From a virus: a DNA stretch of 64,000 bases. This document shows, piece by piece, positions 6,907-16,361 of this stretch. A program made the position numbers and the translations under genes. Below the pieces are notes generated by a model that was not told the DNA's origin, ran no database searches, and saw only the letters and a program-made list of their open reading frames with translations. Numbering within the stretch: the stretch's first letter is position 1; every line of letters starts with the position of its first letter. The stretch is taken from positions 186,001 to 250,000 of the IMG/VR virus record IMGVR_UViG_3300044796_000662. One strand, given 5' to 3'.

Positions 6907-9900
6907 TCAGTCCCATCCGCGCTTGCGGCCTCGTGGCGTCTTGTCGTCGGGGAAGTGCGCCGAGACGGCGTCGAGCACCTCGAAGTAGTAGTCCTTCGTG
7001 AAGGACTGGCTAAAGAAGGTTTCTTGAACGGTCCAGCGGACCATCCAGATGCCCGGCTGGCCACCTTCGCCAACGACACCCGTGACGTAGAAGTGTCCCA
7101 CACCGGGGCCGTGCGCCGGCTCGCGAGCGTCGGGCCCGACCGGCATGAGGAACATGTCCTTCACCTGGTAGAGGGCGAACGTGACCTTGTAGGGTTCGAC
7201 CGGGTGACGGCGCTTGTCGTCGTCCTTCTCGTAGACGTAGAGCGGCAGATGGTGCGGCTCGAAGAACGTGGCCCAGTACGGGAACGCGACGAGCCGCGAG
7301 GTCGTGCGAGTCCTGAGGATGGGCGGCAGAACCGGGGCTTGGTAGTTGTAGCCCGCGATGATCGCGCTGATCGGCGGTAGCGAGACGTACTGCGCCGGCG
7401 GCTGGACGTAGATGAAGGCGTTCTGCGAGGGAACACCGTAGCCCGCGAAGATCGAATCTTGGGGCGGGAGGTCTGCAACCGGGGGGAGAGCCGCAGGAAT
7501 GATCTGCGCGTTCTGTGGTGGGAACCCGAAGCCCGCGAAGAGGTACTGCGGGGGCGGGAGGTCCGGAACGAGCGGGGCCGGGATCGTCGGGATGATCTGC
7601 GGTGCTTGCGCCGCCTGGCCGTAGCCGACCACCAGCTCCGGGATCACAGTGGGGTACGGAGCGCGAGCGTCGTACGCCTGGAAGAGCTGTGCGACCTGTG
7701 CAGGGAAGCCGAACCCAGGGATGACGTACTGAGGCGGCGGAAGATCCGGTACGAGCGGGGGCGGTACCGCAGGGATGATCTGAGCAACCTGTGCTGCCTG
7801 CCCGTAGCCTGCCAGCACGTAGTCCGTAGGCGGCAAGAGCGCAGCGGGGGCGGGCACGCCGATGTAGATGGCGGGGTTCTGCGCGGCCTGTCCGAAGCCT
7901 GCGAAGAGGCTGTCGAGCGGGGGCAGAGGGACGTAGTCTGCGGGGGCTGCCTTCGAGATGAAGGGCGCCTGAGCGGCCTGCCCGTAGCCCGCGAACAGGT
8001 AGTCCGTGGGCGGGAGCTGCACGTAGGGGGACGGCGGGGGCAGCGAGAAGACCACTGCGGACTGCGCGGCCGTTCCAGCACCACCCGTGAGAGCACCACC
8101 GGACGTCGCATAGAAGGCCGGCGGCGGATCACCCGAGCTGAGGAGCAGCGGCGGCGGGATGAGGTAGTACGCGTGCGGGGCGACGGGCGGAGCGATGATG
8201 ATCTGCGCGTTCTGCGCGGCCTGACCGTAGCCCTTGAGGACGTAGTCCTGAGGGGGGAGCTGAGCACTCGGCGGGAGAACGAAAGGTTGGAACAGCTCGG
8301 GGCTCTGCGCTGCCTGGCCGTGTCCTGCGAAGACTGCGTCCTCCGGAGGGAGCTGGGTGAACGGTGGCACGAGTGGCTGCGTGTAGACCACGGCCTTCTG
8401 AGGCGGGAACCCGAAGCCAGCGAAGATGGAGTCCAGCGGAGGCAGTGCAGCGCTCGGCGGGAGAACGAACGGCTGGTAGAGAGCGGCGTTCTGAGCCGGA
8501 CGTCCAAAGCCCGCGTAGATGCTCTGTGGGGGCGGCAGCACCTCGGTTGGAGGCAGCACGAACGGCTGGACGAGGGTCGGTGCCTGCGCCGCCTGACCGA
8601 AGCCCTTGAGGATGTAGTCGGTCGGAGGCAGTGCAGCGAACGGCGGGACGAGCGGCTGCGTGTAGATTGCCGGGTTCTGTGGCGGGTAGCCGAAGCCCGC
8701 GAAGATCGAGTCCTCGGGCGGCAGGACAGCCGAGGGCGGCAGCAACGTGGGCTGCACGAAGAACGGCGCTTCGGCGGGCTTGCCGTACCCCGCATAGATG
8801 TAGTCCTGCGGCGGGAGTACCTCGGTCGGAGGCAGGATCGTCGCCTGAACATGGAAGGGTGCTTCCGCGGCCTGGCCGTACCCGGCGAACACGTAGTCCT
8901 GCGGAGGCAGATTGGCGCTTGGGGGAAGCAACGTGGGCTGCACGAAAAAGGGCACTTCGGCGGCCTGCCCGTAGCCTGCAAAGATCGAATCCAGCGGGGG
9001 AAGAGCAGCCGAGGGCGGAAGAACGAACGGCTGGAACAGCGCTGCGACCTGTGCAGGCTTGCCGTAACCGGCGTAGATGCTCTGCGGCGGAGGCAGGGCA
9101 GCCGAGGGCGGTAGGACGAACGGCTGTACGAAGAACGGTGCCTGAGCAGCCTGACCATACCCAGCGTAGACGTAGTCTTGCGGAGGCAGGTTCGCAGCGG
9201 GCGGCGGAACCCCAATGATCTGGACCGCCACTTGTGCAGGCTTGCCGAAGCCTGCGAAGATCGAATCCTCGGGCGGCAGGGCCACGTACGGGGGCTGCGG
9301 TTGCAAAGTGAAGGGGATGTTCGAGAGGCTGGGGGTTCCGTAGCCCGCGAAGATCGAGTCCTCCGGGGGCAAGATCGCGCTGGGGGCCGGGAAGAGCGAA
9401 GGGTAGAAGACCTCGGCGATCTGCGCAGCTTGACCGTAGCCGGTGACCACGTAGTCCTGCGGAGGCAGCGTCGCGCTCGGAGCAACGAGCGGTTGGGAGA
9501 TGGTGAACGCGTTGAGCGAAGGCTTGCCGTACCCTGCAACGAGGAAGGTGGGAGGGGGCAGGAGTGCAGACGGCGGCAGGACAAACGGCTGGAAGAGCGC
9601 TGCGTTCTGTGCCGGTTGACCGAACCCGGCGAAGATGCTTTGGGGTGGGGGCAGATCCGGAACCCTGGGCGGCGGGATCGCAGGGAGGATCTGTGCGACT
9701 TGAGCCGGCTGACCATACCCAATGAAGATCGAGTCCTCCGGGGGCAGAACCGCGAAGGGTGGGATCTGCGCCGGAACAACGGACGGGGCTTGTGTTGCCT
9801 GACCGAAGCCCTTGAGGATGTAGTCTTGCGGCGGAAGCTGAACGTAGGGGGCGGGGGGCTGTACCAGGAGTTGGGCGACCTGCGAGGGTTGACCGTATCC

Positions 9901-12900
9901 AGCGAAGATCGAGTCGAGCGGCGGGAGCGTTGCCGAAGGTGGGATCTGCGCCGGGACGATGAACGGCACTTGTGCCGCCTGTCCGAAGCCCGTGTAGATG
10001 TAGTCGGTAGGCGGGAGGATCGCGCTCGGAGCAGGAACCCCAATGAACGTGGCCGCTGCCTGTGCAGCTTGACCAAAGCCAGCGTACACGGACGTGGGAG
10101 GGGGCAGAGCAGGAACAACTGGCGGCGGAATCGCAGGAATGATCTGCGCGGCCTGCGTCGGGAAGCCGAATCCCGCGAAGACGTAATCGGTCGGCGGGAG
10201 CTGTGCGCTCGGCGGGAGGATCGTCGGCTGGACGAAGAACGGTGCCTGCGAAGGCTGGCCGTACCCCGCATAGACAGAGTCGAGAGGAGGCAGGCTCGCA
10301 TTCGGCGGGAGTACGAAGGGCTGAACGAGCTGTGCGTTCTGAGCAGGCTGGCCGTACCCAGCGTACACGTAGTCCGTGGGAGGGAGCAGAGGTACGAATG
10401 GCGGCGGTGTTCCAACGAAGGTCGCTGGGGCCTGAGCTGCCTGACCGAAGCCCGCGTACACGTAGTCCGTGGGCGGAAGCAGCGGCACGAAGGGGGGCGG
10501 AACCGCAGGGATGATCTGCGCCGTCTGCGAAGGTTGGCCGTATCCCTTGAGGACGTAGTCAGTTGGCGGAAGCAGCGCGAGTTGAGGGAGGTTGAACGGC
10601 TGGTACAGCGCTGCGTTCTGCGGGGGTTGGCCGTATCCTGCCAACACATAGTCGGTGGGCGGTAGCTGCGCGTTCGGCGGAAGCACAAACGGTTGAACGA
10701 AGAACGGCGCTTCTGCGGGTTGACCGTACCCGGCCAGCACGTAGTCGGTCGGAGGAAGCACCGCGGACGGCGGCAAGACCACCGGCTGGACGAGAGATGC
10801 ATTCTGGGAGGGTTGGCCGTATCCCGTAAGAACCGCGTCAAGCGGAGGCAGGATCGCGCTCGGCGGGATCACGAACGGCTGCACGAGCTGCGCGTTTTGC
10901 GAGGGTTGGCCAGCACCCGTGTTGGTCTGCCCGCCGAACGCGCCCGTGATGCCGATGGGCTCCCCGTTCTCAATCGCCTGGAAGAGCGGCAAGTCCGCTA
11001 CTAGGGGCGGGAGGAACGAGTTGCCATAGACGTACCCCACGAGCGGATTGGCGCCCTGTCCGAGAGCGCCGCCCGAAGTGGCGTTGAACGTACCACCATC
11101 CGAGATGTACACGGTAGGCGGTTTGGTACGGTAACGCTCTGCCGGAGCCTCGATGTCGAACTCCGTGAAGGTGATGACAGGAGGTTGTGCGGCTTGGCCG
11201 GCACCTTGACCAAGAGCACCGCCTGAGGTGGGGTTGAAGGACCCACCGTCCGAGATGTACACGTGCGGCGGCTTCCCACGGCCACGCAGCGCCTCCGCGT
11301 CGATGTCCAACTCACTGTAGAGGGTAATGGGCGAAGGAGGCGGCCCCGGCTGGCCGTACCCAGTGTTGGTCTGCCCTCCGAACGCACCCGTGATGCCGTT
11401 GGGTTCACCGTTCTCAAGAGCCTGGAACGGAGGCAGGTCGGCACGGATCTGATTGAAGATCTGCTCCTGCGCGTTGAGGTTGATGGTCGTCGCAAGCCCC
11501 AGGGGCTTGAATGCGGCAACCGCAGCGCTCCAGTTGTAGCTCGACGTGAACGTACAGCCTGGCGAGTAGGTGCCAGGGGCGCCCGCGAGCTGGTCTTGCT
11601 CCATCGCTGCGCCGGAGTTGAAGTTGTACCTGGTGATCGCACCGCCCGTGGGCACGTAGCCGGTGCTAGACCCGTTCGTCTCGATGACCGTGAACAGGAG
11701 GTCCGTGCCTACCGTTGTCGTGATCGGCACTGACACGGAGGTGCTTGCAGTGGTGCCGATCGCGGTCGCCACATCAAGGGGATCCGACGTGTTCTGGACA
11801 CCGGAGTATTCCACCACACTGAGTTCGTAGTAGTTGGATCCACCCCAAGTCGCGGTGACGGCGTTGCTAGCGTGGGCAGCGATGTTCCAAGCGTAGTAGA
11901 TAGCGACGATACCCCCAGGACTGACCACTGCCGAGTGGTACACGTTGCCAGCGGTATCAGTGACCGAGATGGGACCACCAGTGGGCGAGAACACCGCCGC
12001 CACAAGCAGGTTGCCCGCTGTGTTCGAGCCGGTGAACGTAGCCGTGACGCTGGTACCTGGGGCGACGTTGTTGCTCGCCACCTGGACGTACGTGGGAGCC
12101 GTGATGCCGGGGTTTCCCGCGATGCTCAACGAACCAAACTGACCACTGATGTTGAGGTACCCCGTAAGGGTAACAACATCGAGTCCCTTCAAGATCGTTT
12201 GCTGCGTTGGGGGAAGCCCCCACGGCTGCATCGCGGGGGACAGGACATCCAAGGGGCTCGCGTAGATGGTCCCCTTCGCCGGCACGATAGAACCGGCCCC
12301 TGCGTGGAGAGCTATGCTGTAGGGCAGCACCTCGGGAGCCTTGAAGGGCGATGAGTGCGAGACGTACGCGACGCCTGGCGATTGACCGTACCCGGCCTTG
12401 ACGCCTGTTGTCGCCGGAAGCTGTGGCGACTCGCTAACCGAGGGTCTGGTGATTGTGTTGATGTTCGACAGACCCGCAAAGCTCTGTGCCTTGAAGGTCA
12501 CAATGCAAGAGACAACCGAACCGCCCGACGACGCGATCGTGGAAGTGCTGCTGTAGGCCCCGGTCGATGTGACTACACGATCGGCCACACCATTCCACGG
12601 ACCGTTGCCACCGAGACCTCTGGAAGTCCAAGTGGGGTCCAACGCTGAAAGGTTGTTACCCGCCCAAGCGAGCCAGTTGAACAGAAGCTCGGTGGCTTGG
12701 GTTGTTGTGGGGGTAGGACCCGTTGTGAAGCTCGTACCAGACGAACCCGTGTAGGTATCGACAGAAACGTCTGGACCAGCAAGCCCGCTGTACTCCAAGG
12801 CCCACACGTAGAAGCTCTGCATGCCTCCCGTGGTGTACGTGACCGTGATGTGCGTGGCGCCCGCGATCGTGATCTTCGAGTAGTAGACCCCCGTCTCGTA

Positions 12901-15186
12901 CGTGCTCGCGTCGTCGAACGTGGTGAGGGCCGGATAGTACGAGTTGCCCTTGTCGTCGGTAACCGAGACGAAGCTTGAAGGGTACTGCCCGCTCCAGGCG
13001 ACGATCACGGTGTTGCCCACCGTGGCCGCCACGGGGAGGATGGCCGTAACGGAGGTGACCGCGGTGTAAGCCACACCCGCTACAGGGGCCTTTTGAATGA
13101 ACGTTGGGTTCGCGTACCCCAAGCCCAGTTGCTGTGTGAGTGTGCCAACAGCACCCGTGACGTTAAGGCCACCGTAGATCGGTTGGAACGAGCCACCGCT
13201 TAGCGCGCCACCTGTCGTTGGCTCGAAGGTCCCGCCGTCTGCGAGCTGCACCGCGGTCAACGAAGGCAGATCAGCGGGAGCAGGTCGCAGACGGTTGTAG
13301 ACCGAGGACTGGATAGCCGAAGGGTTGTTCCAGTAGAAGTTCGCCGCGATCATACCCCAAGAGGCGTTGCCAGCGAGCGTAACTCCCGCGCTGTTGGTAC
13401 CGATCGTCGCACCGATGTCATCTTCAATGATCTGGTCGAAAATAGAAGTGACCAGGCGTTGCGTGTACCCAGAACCGGGCGTCGTCGTCGGTTGCGAGCC
13501 GCTCCACCCGGTAGCGATGATGGCGCCGAGCTTGCTGGTCGTGAAGTTGCCCGTGGATGGCGTGGAGGTGAACAACGAGTTCGTGCTCGTGTCCATCGCC
13601 GCGCCCGTATCGTAGGCGTTGATGCCCGAATACTCGGCCGCGATCACGGTCATCGCGTTGACGTTGGTCGTGGTGAAAGCGACGCTGACCTGATTGCCCG
13701 AGCCGCCCGTGATGCCGAAGGCAACGTAGACGGCCATCGACACGGCGCTGTAGCCGCTGCTCGCCGTGCCCGCCCAGCTCAAGACCTGTGTGTAGGAGTT
13801 CCCTTGGGTATCGGTCACGCCCGTGCCCGGGAAGCCGTTGGCCGGATAGACCATGCCGCACATGACGAAGACCACGATGGCGTTACCCGCGGTGTTCGCC
13901 GATCCGAAGGCTGCCGTCGTCGCTGGGCTTGCAACGCTACCGCCGGGCTCTTCGAGATACGCTCCCTGTTTGAACGTGACGGCCGGAACCGACACGGGAG
14001 TGCCCGACAGGACCATGGTCCCGAGGTTGCCCGTGACATTCAGGAGGCTGAATATGTTGGACGGAACGCCAAGCGTCGTCTGGCCACCAAAAGCACCCGT
14101 GATGCCCGTTTGATTGGCGTGCTGAAGGGTTTGGAACGGAGGCAGGTCCGGAACCACCGGAGGCAAGAAGATGTTGTCGATCTCGTATCCGATGGTGAGC
14201 GGAGGCGGCGGGGTAAACGGACCCGGCGCGACTTGACCGCCAAAGGCGCCCGTGATCCCGTTGTTGTGGCCCGTAGGGATCGCCTGAAACGGCGGCAACA
14301 ACATCACATCGGTCGTAGGCGCGGCCGAAGCTTCCAGGGCGTTGATGACCGATTCGTCCTGTGCTGCGTAGAACCCCGCCGCGACGATCCCCCAGGTCTG
14401 AGCGGTCATGGTCGCAATGGCCGTCACGGACCCCGCAGCACCAAAGACCGCGTACTCCAGAATGTCTGCGTATCCGCTCGTCTTCTGAATGAGCCTGAAC
14501 CCACCACCAGCTCCCGTCGCCGAACCAGTGTTGATCGTCGCTGCGAAGACAATGCACTGGCGGTGAGCGAGGTTGAAGGGCCCAGTGGTGGCGTTTGCCG
14601 TCGTACCCGTAGCCCCAGCGCCGTTGTCGTAAGCAGTGATACCCGCGACCTCGAAGCAGTAGATGGCGGGCGAGGTCATGCTGCCCGTAGCCGTAAAAGA
14701 CACCGCGTTGGAAGCCCCGCCCACCACATTGAAGGCCACGTAAACGGCCATCTGCGTGCTGTTGGGTGTGCTCGATACGGAGGCACCCGGGCAGGCGACG
14801 TATGTGTTGCCTTGAGTGTCCGTGACCGTGTTAAACGTGACGCCCGTGGAGTTCTGGTTGGCGAGGATAACGACGATCGCTCGTCCCGGCTTGACGGTGG
14901 CTCCGAATGTTGCTGTCTGCGTAGACTCCCCGACCGCCACCTGAATGTACTGCGGCGCTTGCGCCATCGAGTTGCTGAACAGCGTCCCGATCCTGCCAGA
15001 CACGTTCAGACCCGCGAGCACCCCTAGATTGGCACCCGTGTTGACCTGGCCACCAAAGGCGCCCGTGATGCCGTTGGACTCGCCGTTATCGATCATCTGA
15101 AGCGGCGGCAAGTCCGCCGTCAAAGGAGGCAGCGAGTGCGTGTGGAACAAAGAGGTGGGCCGCAACGGCGGCGCACCGAAGCCCAC
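6907..15186 (-). CDS. Giant multidomain repeat protein (candidate tail fibre/adhesin)
   Basis: About 2759 residues, the largest gene here. I prefer the GTG at 15186, which has GGAG seven bases upstream; an ATG at 15228 lacks a ribosome site. Order: short N-terminal segment; four beta domains of about 200 residues (near 14955-14340, 13985-13330, 13110-12470, 12095-11495), each with a VTDTxGNxY strand and an E-x-SG-type strand; GITGAFGGQ and SGGALGxG spacers; about 37 tandem repeats of roughly 31 residues (10920-7340); then an Ig-like domain near the C-terminus. No signal peptide, membrane segment or catalytic motif. The modular beta plus Pro-rich build suits a long fibre or surface adhesin. 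Function is inference. Confidence 0.7.
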   Translation of the reverse strand: MGFGAPPLRPTSLFHTHSLPPLTADLPPLQMIDNGESNGITGAFGGQVNTGANLGVLAGLNVSGRIGTLFSNSMAQAPQYIQVAVGESTQTATFGATVKPGRAIVVILANQNSTGVTFNTVTDTQGNTYVACPGASVSSTPNSTQMAVYVAFNVVGGASNAVSFTATGSMTSPAIYCFEVAGITAYDNGAGATGTTANATTGPFNLAHRQCIVFAATINTGSATGAGGGFRLIQKTSGYADILEYAVFGAAGSVTAIATMTAQTWGIVAAGFYAAQDESVINALEASAAPTTDVMLLPPFQAIPTGHNNGITGAFGGQVAPGPFTPPPPLTIGYEIDNIFLPPVVPDLPPFQTLQHANQTGITGAFGGQTTLGVPSNIFSLLNVTGNLGTMVLSGTPVSVPAVTFKQGAYLEEPGGSVASPATTAAFGSANTAGNAIVVFVMCGMVYPANGFPGTGVTDTQGNSYTQVLSWAGTASSGYSAVSMAVYVAFGITGGSGNQVSVAFTTTNVNAMTVIAAEYSGINAYDTGAAMDTSTNSLFTSTPSTGNFTTSKLGAIIATGWSGSQPTTTPGSGYTQRLVTSIFDQIIEDDIGATIGTNSAGVTLAGNASWGMIAANFYWNNPSAIQSSVYNRLRPAPADLPSLTAVQLADGGTFEPTTGGALSGGSFQPIYGGLNVTGAVGTLTQQLGLGYANPTFIQKAPVAGVAYTAVTSVTAILPVAATVGNTVIVAWSGQYPSSFVSVTDDKGNSYYPALTTFDDASTYETGVYYSKITIAGATHITVTYTTGGMQSFYVWALEYSGLAGPDVSVDTYTGSSGTSFTTGPTPTTTQATELLFNWLAWAGNNLSALDPTWTSRGLGGNGPWNGVADRVVTSTGAYSSTSTIASSGGSVVSCIVTFKAQSFAGLSNINTITRPSVSESPQLPATTGVKAGYGQSPGVAYVSHSSPFKAPEVLPYSIALHAGAGSIVPAKGTIYASPLDVLSPAMQPWGLPPTQQTILKGLDVVTLTGYLNISGQFGSLSIAGNPGITAPTYVQVASNNVAPGTSVTATFTGSNTAGNLLVAAVFSPTGGPISVTDTAGNVYHSAVVSPGGIVAIYYAWNIAAHASNAVTATWGGSNYYELSVVEYSGVQNTSDPLDVATAIGTTASTSVSVPITTTVGTDLLFTVIETNGSSTGYVPTGGAITRYNFNSGAAMEQDQLAGAPGTYSPGCTFTSSYNWSAAVAAFKPLGLATTINLNAQEQIFNQIRADLPPFQALENGEPNGITGAFGGQTNTGYGQPGPPPSPITLYSELDIDAEALRGRGKPPHVYISDGGSFNPTSGGALGQGAGQAAQPPVITFTEFDIEAPAERYRTKPPTVYISDGGTFNATSGGALGQGANPLVGYVYGNSFLPPLVADLPLFQAIENGEPIGITGAFGGQTNTGAGQPSQNAQLVQPFVIPPSAILPPLDAVLTGYGQPSQNASLVQPVVLPPSAVLPPTDYVLAGYGQPAEAPFFVQPFVLPPNAQLPPTDYVLAGYGQPPQNAALYQPFNLPQLALLPPTDYVLKGYGQPSQTAQIIPAVPPPFVPLLPPTDYVYAGFGQAAQAPATFVGTPPPFVPLLPPTDYVYAGYGQPAQNAQLVQPFVLPPNASLPPLDSVYAGYGQPSQAPFFVQPTILPPSAQLPPTDYVFAGFGFPTQAAQIIPAIPPPVVPALPPPTSVYAGFGQAAQAAATFIGVPAPSAILPPTDYIYTGFGQAAQVPFIVPAQIPPSATLPPLDSIFAGYGQPSQVAQLLVQPPAPYVQLPPQDYILKGFGQATQAPSVVPAQIPPFAVLPPEDSIFIGYGQPAQVAQILPAIPPPRVPDLPPPQSIFAGFGQPAQNAALFQPFVLPPSALLPPPTFLVAGYGKPSLNAFTISQPLVAPSATLPPQDYVVTGYGQAAQIAEVFYPSLFPAPSAILPPEDSIFAGYGTPSLSNIPFTLQPQPPYVALPPEDSIFAGFGKPAQVAVQIIGVPPPAANLPPQDYVYAGYGQAAQAPFFVQPFVLPPSAALPPPQSIYAGYGKPAQVAALFQPFVLPPSAALPPLDSIFAGYGQAAEVPFFVQPTLLPPSANLPPQDYVFAGYGQAAEAPFHVQATILPPTEVLPPQDYIYAGYGKPAEAPFFVQPTLLPPSAVLPPEDSIFAGFGYPPQNPAIYTQPLVPPFAALPPTDYILKGFGQAAQAPTLVQPFVLPPTEVLPPPQSIYAGFGRPAQNAALYQPFVLPPSAALPPLDSIFAGFGFPPQKAVVYTQPLVPPFTQLPPEDAVFAGHGQAAQSPELFQPFVLPPSAQLPPQDYVLKGYGQAAQNAQIIIAPPVAPHAYYLIPPPLLLSSGDPPPAFYATSGGALTGGAGTAAQSAVVFSLPPPSPYVQLPPTDYLFAGYGQAAQAPFISKAAPADYVPLPPLDSLFAGFGQAAQNPAIYIGVPAPAALLPPTDYVLAGYGQAAQVAQIIPAVPPPLVPDLPPPQYVIPGFGFPAQVAQLFQAYDARAPYPTVIPELVVGYGQAAQAPQIIPTIPAPLVPDLPPPQYLFAGFGFPPQNAQIIPAALPPVADLPPQDSIFAGYGVPSQNAFIYVQPPAQYVSLPPISAIIAGYNYQAPVLPPILRTRTTSRLVAFPYWATFFEPHHLPLYVYEKDDDKRRHPVEPYKVTFALYQVKDMFLMPVGPDAREPAHGPGVGHFYVTGVVGEGGQPGIWMVRWTVQETFFSQSFTKDYYFEVLDAVSAHFPDDKTPRGRKRGWD
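7340..10920 (-). repeat. About 37 coding tandem repeats of ~31 codons
   Basis: Consensus by eye is A-G-[YF]-G-Q-[PA]-[AS]-Q followed by a variable hydrophobic stretch, then PFVLPPSA, LPP, and D-[YS]-[VI]. Units vary between 29 and 33 residues. One unit near 8060-8190 is expanded with an SGGALTGG insert like those in the upstream spacers. Copies are divergent at DNA level, so amplification is old or unit sequence is selected. The opposite strand and shifted frames also stay open here because of codon bias and repeat structure; they are not genes. Confidence 0.85.
11495..14955 (-). repeat. Four homologous ~200-residue beta domains
   Basis: Within the giant gene four copies share PxxxQ at the start, a strand VTDTQGNTY or a close variant, an AVYVAF/YYAWNI strand, an EYSG-type strand and a final aromatic strand (WGIVAAGFY, WGMIAANFY, SCIVTFKA, WSAAVAAFK). 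They are separated by LPPFQ and GITGAFGGQ spacers. This points to internal duplication of an extracellular-type beta-sandwich. Confidence 0.75.
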
Positions 15187-15514
15187 GCCCGGACTCCGCG
15201 ATCGTCTCGAACGATACTTCGAACGCATGACGAGCGTGGACGGCCTTGTCGTAGGCTTCCTTCGCCATGTTGAGGGCGATCTCGACGTCCTGGAAGAGCG
15301 AGCGTCGGTTGGCTTCGGCCTTCGCTGCCGAGAAGTCTTCGTTGTTCCAGGTGTTGTCCGCCTGGCGCTGCACCGTCTCGACGAGGGCCTTGTCGAACTC
15401 GGGCACTTCCCCCTTCATGTACTGGAGGTAGTTGTGCAGGAGTCCGAGCACCTCAAGGGAAACACTCGGAGGGTCCTCGGGAGGACGATTGACGAGGTTG
15501 CTCATGGTGACCAT
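15086..15514 (-). CDS. Hypothetical helical protein overlapping the giant gene
   Basis: 142 residues, ATG at 15514 behind GAAGG. Residues 15-100 are helical and charged (LGLLHNYLQYMKGEVPEFDK ... AKAEANRRSLFQDVEIALNM). The last 45 residues become Ala-rich and low in charge, exactly where the gene overlaps the start of the giant protein in another frame by about 100 bases. The real C-terminus may therefore be shorter in related phages, or a frameshift may join the two frames. An octamer CGGTGTAG lies nine bases before the ATG. Function unknown. Confidence 0.55.
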   Translation of the reverse strand: MVTMSNLVNRPPEDPPSVSLEVLGLLHNYLQYMKGEVPEFDKALVETVQRQADNTWNNEDFSAAKAEANRRSLFQDVEIALNMAKEAYDKAVHARHAFEVSFETIAESGRGLRCAAVAAHLFVPHALAASFDGGLAAASDDR

Positions 15515-15523
15515 GCCCGCCTT

Positions 15524-15531
15524 CTACACCG
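15524..15531 (-). promoter_or_regulatory. Candidate CGGTGTAG element
   Basis: The octamer CGGTGTAG on the coding strand ends nine bases before the ATG at 15514. One of five copies seen, all upstream of start codons. Confidence 0.35.
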
Positions 15532-15548
15532 CGATGGGCCCAAGCGGC

Positions 15549-15878
15549 TCAAGTTTTCTTCGCCTGGGACAGCGCCTCGAACTCGCTCATGGGCCGCTCG
15601 AAGAAGCAGAGCCGTTTGGCCCCGCTCTCGTCCGCGAGGGAGACGCCGCGGATGTAGTGCTGGACGCCCTTGTCATCGGGCCACAGGGGAAGAGGGCACT
15701 CGTCTACCCAGAAGAGCGCTCCTGAGGCCAGAACGATGAGGTATTCCTCAGGCTCCGCCCCAACCGCCGTCGTCGTCGCCTTCGTCACGGTCTTGACCGG
15801 GATAGCGTCGGTGATGCCCTGGTCCGGAGTCGTGCCATTCGTCATCGTGCCGTTCGTCGTCTTCATCTTGGTGCTCAT
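15549..15878 (-). CDS. Hypothetical small protein
   Basis: 109 residues. The N-terminus is Thr-rich and low complexity (MKTTNGTMTNGTTPDQG). The second half is a compact beta-type sequence with EEYLIVLASGALFWVDECPL and IRGVSLADESG. The ATG at 15878 has no clear ribosome site, and the first 131 bases overlap the end of the preceding gene in another frame, so the true start could be downstream. No family recognised. Confidence 0.45.
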   Translation of the reverse strand: MSTKMKTTNGTMTNGTTPDQGITDAIPVKTVTKATTTAVGAEPEEYLIVLASGALFWVDECPLPLWPDDKGVQHYIRGVSLADESGAKRLCFFERPMSEFEALSQAKKT

Positions 15879-16350
15879 TTTCGAACTGCTCGTATTGCTC
15901 TCGACGGTAGATCTCGTCGAATCGAACCCAGACCCTCATCCACGGTTCCCGAGGGTTGTAGCGTAGGTAGCGCAGCCGTACCCCGCCACCACGGTACCCA
16001 TCATGGCAGTGACAGCCGCACTCGTGATGGCAGTGCGGCCGACAGATGGGACAGGGTACATGGACAAGATCTGCGAAGCCCGCAAGGATGCCTACACCAA
16101 TCGCTGGGAGCGGGACTGAAGCGATCAAGTCGCCGTGCCCCGAAACCCGGCTTCCAAGGAGGTGTATCTCCTTGACGACCTGCCCGTAGAAGGTCGCCGC
16201 TCCCGCAGCCGTGCCCCCAGCGAGAAACTGGTAGTCATAGGCAAGGGTTCCCACGCCGGCTGCGCGGCCGGTCATGAGGACCACATTTTGCGTGGAGCCC
16301 GTCAGGGTACCAACGCCACTGGCCTTGCCGGAGACGTTGAGGGTCGCCAT
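15748..16350 (-). CDS. Fibre-type repeat protein with His/Cys cluster
   Basis: 200 residues. Residues 1-85 are four or five copies of a short beta repeat (VSGKASGVGTLTG, MTGRAAGVGTLAY, LAGGTAAGAATFYG, LGSRVSGHGDLIAS), as seen in small phage tail-fibre proteins. A cysteine/histidine cluster near 98-115 (CPICRPHCHHECGCHCH) could bind several metal ions. The C-terminal 60 residues are acidic and His-rich (EHQDEDDERHDDEWHD) and overlap the next gene in a second frame. Probably a virion surface protein; the metal-binding idea rests only on residue composition. Confidence 0.55.
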   Translation of the reverse strand: MATLNVSGKASGVGTLTGSTQNVVLMTGRAAGVGTLAYDYQFLAGGTAAGAATFYGQVVKEIHLLGSRVSGHGDLIASVPLPAIGVGILAGFADLVHVPCPICRPHCHHECGCHCHDGYRGGGVRLRYLRYNPREPWMRVWVRFDEIYRREQYEQFENEHQDEDDERHDDEWHDSGPGHHRRYPGQDRDEGDDDGGWGGA

Positions 16351-16361
16351 CCGCTACCCCG

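Noticed and set aside
7644-10841. 1065-codon alternative minus frame inside the repeat array
   Set aside because: It arises because tandem repeats and codon bias keep other frames open. Composition is Arg/Ser noise, whereas the main frame shows the protein repeat.
7340-10920. Possible CRISPR-like repeat array
   Set aside because: Units are ~93 bases, divergent, and entirely coding in one frame; no short identical repeats with unique spacers.
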